Shown: positions 13,956 to 21,210 of the stretch, one piece after another
Layout of the letters: each line of letters begins with the position of its first letter
How positions within the stretch are numbered: the first letter of the stretch is position 1
From: Verrucomicrobiota bacterium
Lineage (GTDB): Bacteria > Verrucomicrobiota > Verrucomicrobiia > Chthoniobacterales > UBA10450
DNA length: 35,460 nucleotides
NCBI GenBank assembly: GCA_019244415.1
Contig: JAFASN010000017.1
Coordinates: 1 to 35,460 of the forward strand
Direction of reading: 5' to 3'
The notes under the pieces: model-generated
Seen by the model: only the letters and a program-made list of their open reading frames with translations
Told to the model about the DNA's origin: nothing
Database searches by the model: none
Translations under genes and position numbers: made by a program

Positions 13956-14416
13956 GGGAATTCGACTGAAATATTCCGCTTTGTAGAGCGGGGACAGCTG
14001 CATAACAAAGTGCTTCTGAGCGGCTGCGGCCATTGCTGGCGGGCTTCGGCACGCCCATGATGATATCGAGCTTGGTTTTTTAGCGCACGAACATTCTTTC
14101 GCTTTCGTCGCCACACAAACTTGCGGCTAACATAAGTTACGGAACAACCAGTGCTACCGCCCGCGGTCATATTGCGATTAAGCGTATCCCTTCCGCACGG
14201 CCATAGGTGATATATTAGAAACAGCTAACTCCAGTTAAAGGAACCTTCGTTTTTAGGGCGAACAATTCTCGTCCGCCACCTAACACGCAGGAGTACCGAG
14301 TAAGACGACTAAGGAGGCACAATACTCTTCGGTACATCGCCACGCCGCCAGGCCGCCACGCCGCACCGTACATTTCGCTGTTCGGCGTGGAATGAGTTCC
14401 GTATGTTCTGAGCGAA
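13956..14416. other. Gene-free stretch at the right edge of the cassette array
   Basis: No supportable gene. This is where attI and an integrase would be expected, and neither is present. Short YAAC-like cores (GCGGCTAAC near 14125, CACCTAAC near 14278) occur without clear partners and could be decayed att sites. Confidence 0.4.
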
Positions 14417-14929
14417 ATGACTGCGAATGAGATCAAGGCAATGCAGGCACCCATAAAAGAACGCTACCGGCAAACGCCGGAGGCGGCGCTGATCACGTTG
14501 CACGCAGAAGGGCGTCTCGGCGAAGGCGTTACCTGCAAGCTCGAAACTGGCAGGGCCGCTGTGGCTGCCGGGCTGCATCCGGCGAGTGGTGGCGACGGCC
14601 TCAGCGCGTGCTCGGGCGATATGTTACTGGAAGCGCTCGTCGCATGCGCCGGCGTAACGCTCAACGCAGTCGCTACTGCGCTCGAGATTAAGCTGCGCGA
14701 TGCGAGAATACACGCGGAAGGTGATCTCGACTTTCGCGGTACTCTCGGCGTCTCAAGGGAAGTGCCAGTCGGTTTTCAAACCATACGATTGCGATTTGAT
14801 TTGGACACGGACGCGTCGGACGAGCAGATCGCGACGTTGCTCAAGCTAACCGAGCGTTATTGCGTGGTCTATCAAACCCTGGTGCGCCCGGCCTCAATCG
14901 AAGTCGCGCATCAGCTCACAAATCGTTAG
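14417..14929 (+). CDS. OsmC/Ohr-family protein
   Basis: 170 aa. The OsmC fold is recognisable from GLHPASGGDGLSACSGDMLLEALVACAGVTLNAVA and the closing TERYCVVYQTL. The two conserved cysteines are C77 and C149, the pair that reduces organic hydroperoxides in OsmC and Ohr. This suggests a cytoplasmic thiol peroxidase or a related OsmC-like protein. The ATG at 14417 follows the decayed edge of the cassette array. The gene is convergent with the acyl-CoA dehydrogenase, with only 5 nt between the stops. An OsmC subfamily with a longer N-terminus, as here, is common; the exact substrate is unknown. Confidence 0.87.
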   Translation: MTANEIKAMQAPIKERYRQTPEAALITLHAEGRLGEGVTCKLETGRAAVAAGLHPASGGDGLSACSGDMLLEALVACAGVTLNAVATALEIKLRDARIHAEGDLDFRGTLGVSREVPVGFQTIRLRFDLDTDASDEQIATLLKLTERYCVVYQTLVRPASIEVAHQLTNR

Positions 14930-14934
14930 CTTGG

Positions 14935-16107
14935 TTAGCCCCACCGCGGCTGTTCATCCGGGCTAATGCCGAGCGCGAGCTTGCCGCAAATCTCATGCGT
15001 CAGCATCGCATTCGCTGGATGTAGCCGCCCGATTCGGGCATCGCGGAATAACTGCTCGAAAGGCGCCTGCCGGAAAATGCCGAACCCTCCTGCAACTTCA
15101 AGCGCGCGATCGACAACGCGGAACGCCGCTTCAGTCGCACGATACTTCGCTGCGAAAATCTTAAGTACCCAATTCGCGCCGTGGTTCACACCGCGCGACC
15201 ATTCATCAGCAAGGTTTTCGAGTTGCGGCCCAATTCCTTCGAGCTCGATCGCCATCTCAGCGACGGCATGCTGTACTTCGGGGTGATATGCCATCGAGCG
15301 CGTAAGCGTCATGGACTTTTTCTTCTTCACTGACTCGACGGTGAGTGCGAACGCGCGCTGCGCCACGCCATAGTACACATTCGCGAACCCAAGCAGAGCC
15401 CACACAAAGACCGAGAGAACAAAAGGGTCCAAGCCCGCCGCTCCAGCGGGTACGACACGCGCGATGTAACGATCCGGAATAACGACGCCCTCGAGAATGG
15501 TGTCGTCACTGCGCGTCGCGCGCATACCAAGCACGTCCCAGGTTTCCTTGATGCTGTAGCCAGGAGTATCACGCGGCATGAACGCATGTACGACTTTCGG
15601 AGCGTTAGCATCGGTGGTGTCGAACCCATGCAGACCGAGGAAAGTCCAAACAGGTGTGAGACTGCTGAAAAATTTATGACCTGTGAAACAGTAGCCGTCA
15701 TCGACCCGTTCAGCGCGCGTCGTCGAAAACAGCACGGGAATGTCGTTGCCTGATTCGGCGTGGCCGGCTGCGAAGACGGCGCCGTTGACCGCCTCACGCA
15801 ACAACCATTCCAGCGAGCGATCTCCGTTGCGCCAGAGCTCAGCGGCAACTCCGGTCCAGTAGAGATGCATGTTCACCGCGAGTGCAGTCGCCGCGGCATA
15901 GTGGCCGAGCCGGCGTTGTTCCTGCGCGACTTCGGCGATTGAAAACCCCTGGCCACCGAGCTCGCGCGGCACCGCCGCCGTGAGATAGCCGGCCTTTCGC
16001 AGCTCCTCGAAGTCTTCGGTAAAGAAGCGATTCTCGCGATCGTACACAGGCGCGCGTTGCGAAAATCGCCCAAGCATTTCGTCGCTGAGCAGCGTGTGTT
16101 CGGCCAT
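14935..16107 (-). CDS. Acyl-CoA dehydrogenase family flavoprotein
   Basis: 390 aa from ATG at 16107 (MAEHTLLSDEMLGRF), matching the usual family start; longer in-frame starts at 16164 and 16287 add an atypical leader. Domains in order: N-terminal helical (1-105; RKAGYLTAAVPRELGGQGFS), central beta (about 110-215; AAGHAESGNDIP and YCFTGHKFFSSL, FAD/substrate contacts), C-terminal helical (215-390; ending EVAGGFGIFRQAPFEQLFRDARIGRLHPANAMLTHE, the FAD-binding end). The family oxidises acyl-CoA thioesters or, in DszC/HpaH-like branches, is a flavin monooxygenase. The catalytic Glu was not located with confidence. It is divergent from the cyclase gene across ~116 nt. Confidence 0.87.
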   Translation of the reverse strand: MAEHTLLSDEMLGRFSQRAPVYDRENRFFTEDFEELRKAGYLTAAVPRELGGQGFSIAEVAQEQRRLGHYAAATALAVNMHLYWTGVAAELWRNGDRSLEWLLREAVNGAVFAAGHAESGNDIPVLFSTTRAERVDDGYCFTGHKFFSSLTPVWTFLGLHGFDTTDANAPKVVHAFMPRDTPGYSIKETWDVLGMRATRSDDTILEGVVIPDRYIARVVPAGAAGLDPFVLSVFVWALLGFANVYYGVAQRAFALTVESVKKKKSMTLTRSMAYHPEVQHAVAEMAIELEGIGPQLENLADEWSRGVNHGANWVLKIFAAKYRATEAAFRVVDRALEVAGGFGIFRQAPFEQLFRDARIGRLHPANAMLTHEICGKLALGISPDEQPRWG

Positions 16108-16223
16108 GGCGCTCGAAGCGAGCATAGGAACCTGGCAAACGAGCAGCAAGATTGTTTTCGGCATCAGCCCTGCGCGTAAATCTTTGGCTCGCAACGCTGT
16201 TCCGCGCTGTGTATTAGTTGCAA

Positions 16224-17051
16224 ATGCCGCTCTACATCGACATCCACGACGTGCCGGGCAGCACAATCGCTGAAGTCGCCAAGGCACACGAGATGGACGT
16301 GGCGATGCAGGAGAAGTACGGCGTGAAATATCGCCGCTACTTCTTTAATCACGAATGCGGCAAGCTGTTCTGCCTTGTGGATGCGCCGAACCCTGAAGCC
16401 GCTGTGCAAGTGCATCGCGAAGCACACGGCTTGGAAGCGAAGCGGCTCATCGAAGTACAGCCGGAGCTCGCTGACGCGTTCCTGGGCGGCGGCAAAGTCG
16501 TCAACGGCGCCGTCATGCTGCCGGACGCGAGCGCGGATCAACTCGACCCCGCAGTGCGCACGATCATCTTCACCGATATCGTCAATTCCACTGCGTTTAC
16601 GCAGCAGCTAGGCGACGAAAAAGCAATGGAGTTGCTGCACAAACACGATTCCATAGTACGGGACGCGCTCGCGCAGACGAACGGCCGCGAAGTGAAGCAC
16701 ACCGGCGACGGAATCATGGCGTCATTTTCGTCGGCGGTTGCGGCGATGCGTTGCGCCGCGCACATGCAGCGCGCGTTCGATGCGACACAAGCGATGGATC
16801 TTCCGGTGAAGGTGCGCATCGGCGCCGCAGCCGGCGAACCGATCGATCACAACAAAGACATTTTTGGCTCAACCGTGCAAATGGCAGCGCGGCTTTGCGC
16901 GCATGCGGAGCCGGACGAAATTCTCGTCTCGAACGTGGTCGCCGAGTTATGCATCGGCAAAGGCTTACATTTCGAGTGCCGCGGCGAAGTGACGCTGAAA
17001 GGCTTCGATCGGCCTGTTCACGTGCACGCCGTACACTGGCGCGACGCGTAG
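16224..17051 (+). CDS. DUF4242 (nickel-binding-like) - class III adenylate/guanylate cyclase fusion
   Basis: 275 aa from ATG at 16224; an in-frame TTG lies 6 nt upstream. Residues 1-85 are a DUF4242 ferredoxin-like domain (MPLYIDIHDVPG, YFFNHECGKLFCLVDAPNPEAA, HREAHG), the family of the SCO4226 nickel-responsive protein. Residues 112-275 are a class III cyclase catalytic domain: FTDIV with metal-binding D118, HTGDG with D162, then RIGAAAGEPI and FGSTVQMAARLCAHAEPDEILVS. It would make cAMP or cGMP in the cytoplasm, perhaps gated by a ligand or metal on the first domain. No membrane segment. Combining these two domains is a known but uncommon layout. Confidence 0.88.
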   Translation: MPLYIDIHDVPGSTIAEVAKAHEMDVAMQEKYGVKYRRYFFNHECGKLFCLVDAPNPEAAVQVHREAHGLEAKRLIEVQPELADAFLGGGKVVNGAVMLPDASADQLDPAVRTIIFTDIVNSTAFTQQLGDEKAMELLHKHDSIVRDALAQTNGREVKHTGDGIMASFSSAVAAMRCAAHMQRAFDATQAMDLPVKVRIGAAAGEPIDHNKDIFGSTVQMAARLCAHAEPDEILVSNVVAELCIGKGLHFECRGEVTLKGFDRPVHVHAVHWRDA

Positions 17052-17499
17052 CGTTCGGTCCGTGAGCGCGATTGGAGCAGGTGCGCCCTGACGGACGCGC
17101 GCTCGCCTACGAAGGAAGCGGCTACCCCTTCCGCCATCAACCGGGCCCGATTGACGCAAATCTTACCGGCACCAGAACGTGCCGCCTCCGTATTGTACAA
17201 GCTCTGGTTCGACGCTCCGGCAACGATCAACGACACAAGCTACGAGCTAATCCCGCTGGTTCCGCTTGGGTAGCGCACGCGCCTCGCGTGCTGGTTTCGG
17301 CGACCCGCCGAAACGACCTTTCGGCTGCGTTACCAAAAACACGCCGCCGACCACGCGTCCCTTCATCAAAGCGATAATCGCCAGAATAAACAGTGCTACA
17401 GCAAAGGCAGCAACACCCACGATTGGCCACCGGGAGCATTTCCGCGAAGAACGGTCGCCGAGCGGCTATCTGCCTATAGGCGTGGGTCTGGGCGGCGGG
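17052..17499. other. Gene-free stretch with tandem hairpins
   Basis: About 450 bp with no supportable gene. It holds the hairpin pair listed at 17275-17314, which overlaps the only plausible small ORFs. Confidence 0.5.
17275..17314. repeat. Tandem perfect hairpins, possible dispersed repeat
   Basis: GCACGCG-CCT-CGCGTGC at 17275-17291 is followed two bases later by GTTTCGGC-GACCC-GCCGAAAC at 17294-17314. Both stems are perfect (7 and 8 bp). The sequence resembles short repeats I associate with verrucomicrobial intergenic regions. It could also act as a bidirectional terminator between the cyclase and the YXWGXW gene. Confidence 0.5.
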
Positions 17500-18690
17500 T
17501 CAGTGCTGGTCGCCGGGCGAGGGCTTCGGTTTAGCTTCTTTTGTTCTGGGTTGCCCTTGGGAACGACCTTCGGCGGCGCCATTGTGTTCCGCTTGCTGAC
17601 GCCCGGCCGCATTTTGCGGCTGACGCGAGTGGTCGGTCGTTTCCCGCCGTTCCGCCGCGTTGGATGTTTGGCCCGCTCTGGTCTCACGGGCTTCCGCGCC
17701 GCGCGTTTGCCGGGTGTTCTCACGAGCCTCGGGACGGCGGTTCTCTTCATTTCGCGAATTTTCACCGCGTTCGGCCGAGGTCTTTTCCGCGTTATGAGTG
17801 TTCTCGCGGTGTTGTCCGTTTTGCCTCGCTTCTCGCGCCTCTGCGCCACGTGCGCTCCCGCGTGACTCCGCTTCTCCCCGCTGCGTCTCGCGAGCGGCCC
17901 CATTCGTCTTTGGCGCGGCCTCGGCTTTGCCTGCCGCGGCTTGACCCGGTTTCTTGGCCCCCTGTTGCGCAGCCTGGGCTGCTTCTGCGCGACCCGCGGG
18001 TTGTGTACTCTTGTCGAAAGAGCGAATCGCTTCTGGCTTTGGATGGCCCTTATTCACCGACGCTTGTAAATCTCTGTTTTTACTTGCTGCTTCGCGTCGC
18101 GCTGTTTGCTGAGAAGTGGCCGGGATGTGTTGCGCGCTTTCAGCGGCTTTCTGCTCCGCGGTCGGCTGCGCCTGCACGCCATTCGGCCCATTGAAACTCG
18201 CTCGGTTGCTGTTGTTGGCTTGGTTGCTCAGGACGGAACGATCCTCAAAAACATTATGGACCACGGCCGTGTTCACATGAGTTACGGCCGCATTGTACGA
18301 GAAGACGTTCCCATCCCATCGACCGCCTAGATAACCATCGCCGAAATAGCCAAAGCCATAGTTGATACCGCCGTAGAACCCGACCTGCGGACCCCAGTAA
18401 CCATCATTAAATACATAGACGCCGTTGTTAAAGCCCCACCACGGCGGCGTCCAGAGCAGGCCGACTTGCGGCGGTTCCGCCCAGAATCCGGGCACCCAAT
18501 AATAACCTACGTCGCTGTAACCCCAGTAACCGGGCGTCCAGATATATCCATCGACGGGACATACTGGTTGTTGCTCCACGACAAGAGTAGGTGGGGCAAT
18601 TTGAACCGATACACCTACTTGAGCATAAGAAGGCGTAAAGCTGAGGGCTGCGTAAATCAGCGCCGCGAATGCGAAAAAGCGGAATTTCAT
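17500..18690 (-). CDS. YXWGXW-repeat secreted protein with charged low-complexity tail
   Basis: 396 aa. A signal peptide (MKFRFFAFAALIYAALSFTPSYAQ) precedes a Trp/Tyr/Gly-rich domain (about 40-135) with YIWTPGYWGY, YYWVPGFW, LLWTPPWWGF and GYWGPQVGFYGGINYG. These are the YXWGXW/WXXGXW repeats of BcpO-related exported proteins. From about residue 160 the chain becomes Ala/Arg/Glu/Gln/Asn-rich and repetitive, probably disordered or coiled coil. It is paralogous over its N-terminal third to the protein at 19536-20648. The function of the family is unknown; a surface or periplasmic scaffold role is inferred. Confidence 0.85.
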   Translation of the reverse strand: MKFRFFAFAALIYAALSFTPSYAQVGVSVQIAPPTLVVEQQPVCPVDGYIWTPGYWGYSDVGYYWVPGFWAEPPQVGLLWTPPWWGFNNGVYVFNDGYWGPQVGFYGGINYGFGYFGDGYLGGRWDGNVFSYNAAVTHVNTAVVHNVFEDRSVLSNQANNSNRASFNGPNGVQAQPTAEQKAAESAQHIPATSQQTARREAASKNRDLQASVNKGHPKPEAIRSFDKSTQPAGRAEAAQAAQQGAKKPGQAAAGKAEAAPKTNGAARETQRGEAESRGSARGAEAREARQNGQHRENTHNAEKTSAERGENSRNEENRRPEARENTRQTRGAEARETRAGQTSNAAERRETTDHSRQPQNAAGRQQAEHNGAAEGRSQGQPRTKEAKPKPSPGDQH

Positions 18691-18765
18691 AAGTTTACTT
18701 GTTGATACGGAACGGAACGCAATTTGGCTGCCTCGGACTGCAATTCCGCGCTGCCGACGCTGCTG

Positions 18766-19176
18766 CTAGTGCCGTGATATCGCTGTCAGGAAAGCGTAAT
18801 CACGTTCGGAAACCTTTTTCTCGAAAGCGCCTTTCGAGCTGAATAGCAGCACCTTCTTTCCAACGAACTGAAGATGAAGATCGCCCGCATTGACGAACAC
18901 GCCACCGGTAGGTCGCGTCGGGTAACCCTGAGACCAGCCATTCTGGTTTTGCTCAAACCACGCCTGGAGCTGCCGGTATTCTGGTGATCCTGAGGTCAGT
19001 GACAATGTCTTCCGTTCCGGGCTGTTCGAGCCTGGACTCGGTTCGTAAACCACTACCTGGACGTCAACGTTGTCCGGTAGCGCAAGTGGGAGAGTTTTGC
19101 TGCACGCCGGCAAGCCGACGAGGAGCATGAGCAGTGCACAGATCAGGAAACCTTTGCCGGAAGGAAAAGCGCGCAT
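18766..19176 (-). CDS. Small lipoprotein of unknown function
   Basis: 136 aa from ATG at 19176; an in-frame ATG at 19212 would place 12 residues before the signal sequence. The start gives an ideal lipoprotein signal: MRAFPSGKGFLICALLMLLVG then LPAC, with the acylated Cys near residue 24. The mature part (VDVQVVVYEPSPGSN..., YRQLQAWFEQN, GDLHLQFVGKKVLLF) looks like a small alpha/beta domain with no catalytic motif. It lies 75 nt upstream of the YXWGXW gene in the same orientation, so the two may be co-transcribed. Confidence 0.72.
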   Translation of the reverse strand: MRAFPSGKGFLICALLMLLVGLPACSKTLPLALPDNVDVQVVVYEPSPGSNSPERKTLSLTSGSPEYRQLQAWFEQNQNGWSQGYPTRPTGGVFVNAGDLHLQFVGKKVLLFSSKGAFEKKVSERDYAFLTAISRH

Positions 19177-19350
19177 GATAGATTCGCCGATGACGAAAGC
19201 AGAAGAGGTCATGATTGTGACACGCGCAATGGCTATGTAACAACTCGTATTATGTCGTGACGCTCGCGAGAGGCGAGAAGTACGGTTGCAGGGGAATTAC
19301 ACTTGTTTGCGGCAGCCGTTGAGAGATCGAGGGAGTGACGCACCTATGCA

Positions 19351-19437
19351 AGCGCCTGCGGGTGGGGACACCCGCCTCTACAAGGTCGGCCGGTGGTGGC
19401 TCGTCGCAGGTGGCGGGAACGTCCACCGTTGTCATTC
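19351..19437. repeat. Dispersed hairpin-repeat element, half copy 3
   Basis: One GCGGGTGGGGACACCCGC hairpin (19358-19375), followed by CCTCTACAAGGTCGGCCGGTGGTGGCTCGTCGCAGGT-type sequence matching the right edges of copies 1 and 2 up to GGAACGTCCACC. The left half is missing. The minus strand again encodes VDVPATCDEPPP, here without a stop because of an indel. Confidence 0.7.
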
Positions 19438-19518
19438 GAGAATGCTGCCGGGTAAAGACTTCCGCATCAACTCGGCGCGAACGGAGTTGAATAGGAAAAA
19501 GTAACTATCGTCTCTATA

Positions 19519-19524
19519 AGGGAA
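19519..19524 (+). promoter_or_regulatory. Possible ribosome binding site
   Basis: AAGGGA is about 11 nt before the ATG at 19536: right composition, slightly long spacing. Confidence 0.35.
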
Positions 19525-19535
19525 ATATACACAAT

Positions 19536-20648
19536 ATGAAGTCACGTATTCTCGCTCTTCTCGCGCTCGCTCTCGCGGCGCTTCCGTTTTCGTCCTCGCA
19601 GGCGTTCGTCGGCATCTCGGTCAATTTCGCGCCGCCAATTCTGCCGGTGGTCGCCCAGCCGATCTGCCCCGCGCCCGGTTACATCTGGACGCCTGGCTAC
19701 TGGGCGTATGATCCGGCGTTCGGCTATTACTGGGTGCCAGGCGCATGGGTGCCCGCGCCGTCGATCGGCCTGCTCTGGACACCGCCGTACTGGGGATTCT
19801 CCAATGGCGTTTACGTGTTTAACCAGGGCTACTGGGGACCGACCGTCGGGTTCTATGGCGGAATAAATTATGGCTACGGCTATACAGGCAACGGGTACTG
19901 GGGCGGCCGCTGGGACGGAAATGTATTCCGCTACAACACAGCGGTGTCGCGCGTCAACACCACCGTGATTCATAACACTTACGTGGATCAATCTGTTGTC
20001 CGTCAGCAGGCAAATACAAGCCGCGCCAGTTTTAATGGCCCAAATGGCATTACCGCGCAGCCGACGGCACAGCAACGAGCGGCGGCGGAAAGCGCACAGA
20101 AAGTCGGGCCCACTTCTCAGCAGCTCGCCCTGCGTCGGGCCGCGAGTACCAACCGCGACCTGCGCGCTGCCGTGAACCACGGTCGTCCGCAGGCTCAGGC
20201 GATCGAGGCCGTCCGAAGCAGCGCCGCGCCAATGAACGCGCCGGCTAAAACCGAAGGGGAGCGCGCCACGGCGGCCGAGCGGCAAAATAACGCGGCGACG
20301 CGACGCAATAACGCCGAGGCGGCAACGAATCGTCCACGCCAGAGTCCTGAGGCGAGACAATCGACGACCCGGGCAGAGAACCAGCGGGCCGCACAGAATC
20401 AACGCGCTGCGGAGCAGCAGCGTGCCGCGGAACGCCAGCGCGAGAACGCGCGGAACTCCGAGCTTCGTGCCGCACGTGGAGCTGAAGCGCGCAGGTCTGC
20501 CCCAAATGGCCCGCTGCGGCGTGAAATGGCTCCGCAGTTCCGCGGGCCGCAGAACGCCAGACCTCGCCCGCAGCCGAATACCAATCGGCGGCAAGCTCCC
20601 GCGGAACAACAGCGCGGGAAAAAACGTCAGCCTCCGGGACAAGGCTGA
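19536..20648 (+). CDS. YXWGXW-repeat secreted protein, paralogue
   Basis: 370 aa. Signal peptide (MKSRILALLALALAALPFSSSQA), then the aromatic repeat domain (about 40-135): YIWTPGYWAY, YYWVPGAW, LLWTPPYWGF, GYWGPTVGFYGGINYG, WGGRWDGNVFRYNTAV. It aligns almost throughout with the protein at 17500-18690. From about residue 150 the chain is Ala/Arg/Gln/Asn-rich with repeated NQRAAEQQRAAERQR-type heptad-like segments, likely coiled coil or disordered. The two paralogues are divergent and separated by the lipoprotein gene, consistent with an inverted duplication. Long antisense ORFs over the tail reflect its composition and are not genes. Confidence 0.86.
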   Translation: MKSRILALLALALAALPFSSSQAFVGISVNFAPPILPVVAQPICPAPGYIWTPGYWAYDPAFGYYWVPGAWVPAPSIGLLWTPPYWGFSNGVYVFNQGYWGPTVGFYGGINYGYGYTGNGYWGGRWDGNVFRYNTAVSRVNTTVIHNTYVDQSVVRQQANTSRASFNGPNGITAQPTAQQRAAAESAQKVGPTSQQLALRRAASTNRDLRAAVNHGRPQAQAIEAVRSSAAPMNAPAKTEGERATAAERQNNAATRRNNAEAATNRPRQSPEARQSTTRAENQRAAQNQRAAEQQRAAERQRENARNSELRAARGAEARRSAPNGPLRREMAPQFRGPQNARPRPQPNTNRRQAPAEQQRGKKRQPPGQG

Positions 20649-21210
20649 TCATCGCGAATCGGGCGCGCAGATTTTAACTTGGTACTCACCGGCGGCAGAA
20701 CTTGGTCTCTGCCGCCGGTCGAGCGTTCTCTCAATTTCCGGGTTTGGTGGCTGCTGAAGACGTAATCTCGCGAAGAACGACGCCTGCGGAGCAGGCACCT
20801 TTCTAAGTACCCGCACGAGGTTCTGGTCCTTACAGGAGTCGTTGCCAGACGTCCACGTTTTCCGCGCGAAACGCCGCGATCGATTTTGCCGTGGCGTAAA
20901 CGCGTGTAGCGCAATTTGCTTTGGGTCGCTGCGTTGAGTTGACGAGATGTGCAGCTTCCGCGCGATTCTAAACAAATTAGATTAAAAGACGTACTCGGTT
21001 CGGTGCTCTATCCGGGCAATGAGTACTTAACGAGGTTCATTCCAGAAACCTCACGCGCTTCATCAGTGCTGCGGGAATAGCGGTAATTATATTTCAAACC
21101 GATTCAATTTTTCTTCCGTAGTAAGTTTGCAGGTTCTACAAACCTTTTGACCCTTTTCCCCCGGATATGCCGCTATTCTCAAGTGAAGACATCTTGCGCA
21201 CGACACGGAT
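20649..21210. other. Gene-free stretch
   Basis: About 560 bp; apart from the perfect hairpin at 20689-20718 nothing gene-like is seen. It is likely to contain the promoter of the 1758-aa protein; an A/T-rich stretch lies at about 20965-20990. Confidence 0.5.
20689..20718 (+). terminator. Strong hairpin downstream of the YXWGXW gene
   Basis: CCGGCGGCAGA and TCTGCCGCCGG form a perfect 11-bp stem with an 8-nt loop, 40 nt after the stop. There is no clear T-run, so it may be an RNA-stabilising or Rho-assisted terminator. Confidence 0.5.

Noticed and set aside
13935-14114. N-terminal extension of the beta-lactamase-like protein to 309 aa
   Set aside because: The extension reads through the GTTAGAT core, and the signal peptide begins only at the GTG at 13934.
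13956-14416. Possible attI and integrase at the right edge of the array
   Set aside because: No ORF with tyrosine-recombinase motifs exists here or elsewhere in the window; only scattered YAAC cores without partners.
17541-18194. 217-aa plus-strand ORF opposite the other YXWGXW gene
   Set aside because: Antisense shadow of the charged tail; no recognisable domain.
19542-20642. 366-aa minus-strand ORF opposite the YXWGXW gene
   Set aside because: Composition is that of a shadow frame (Arg/Cys/His-rich), while the plus strand has a signal peptide and family repeats.
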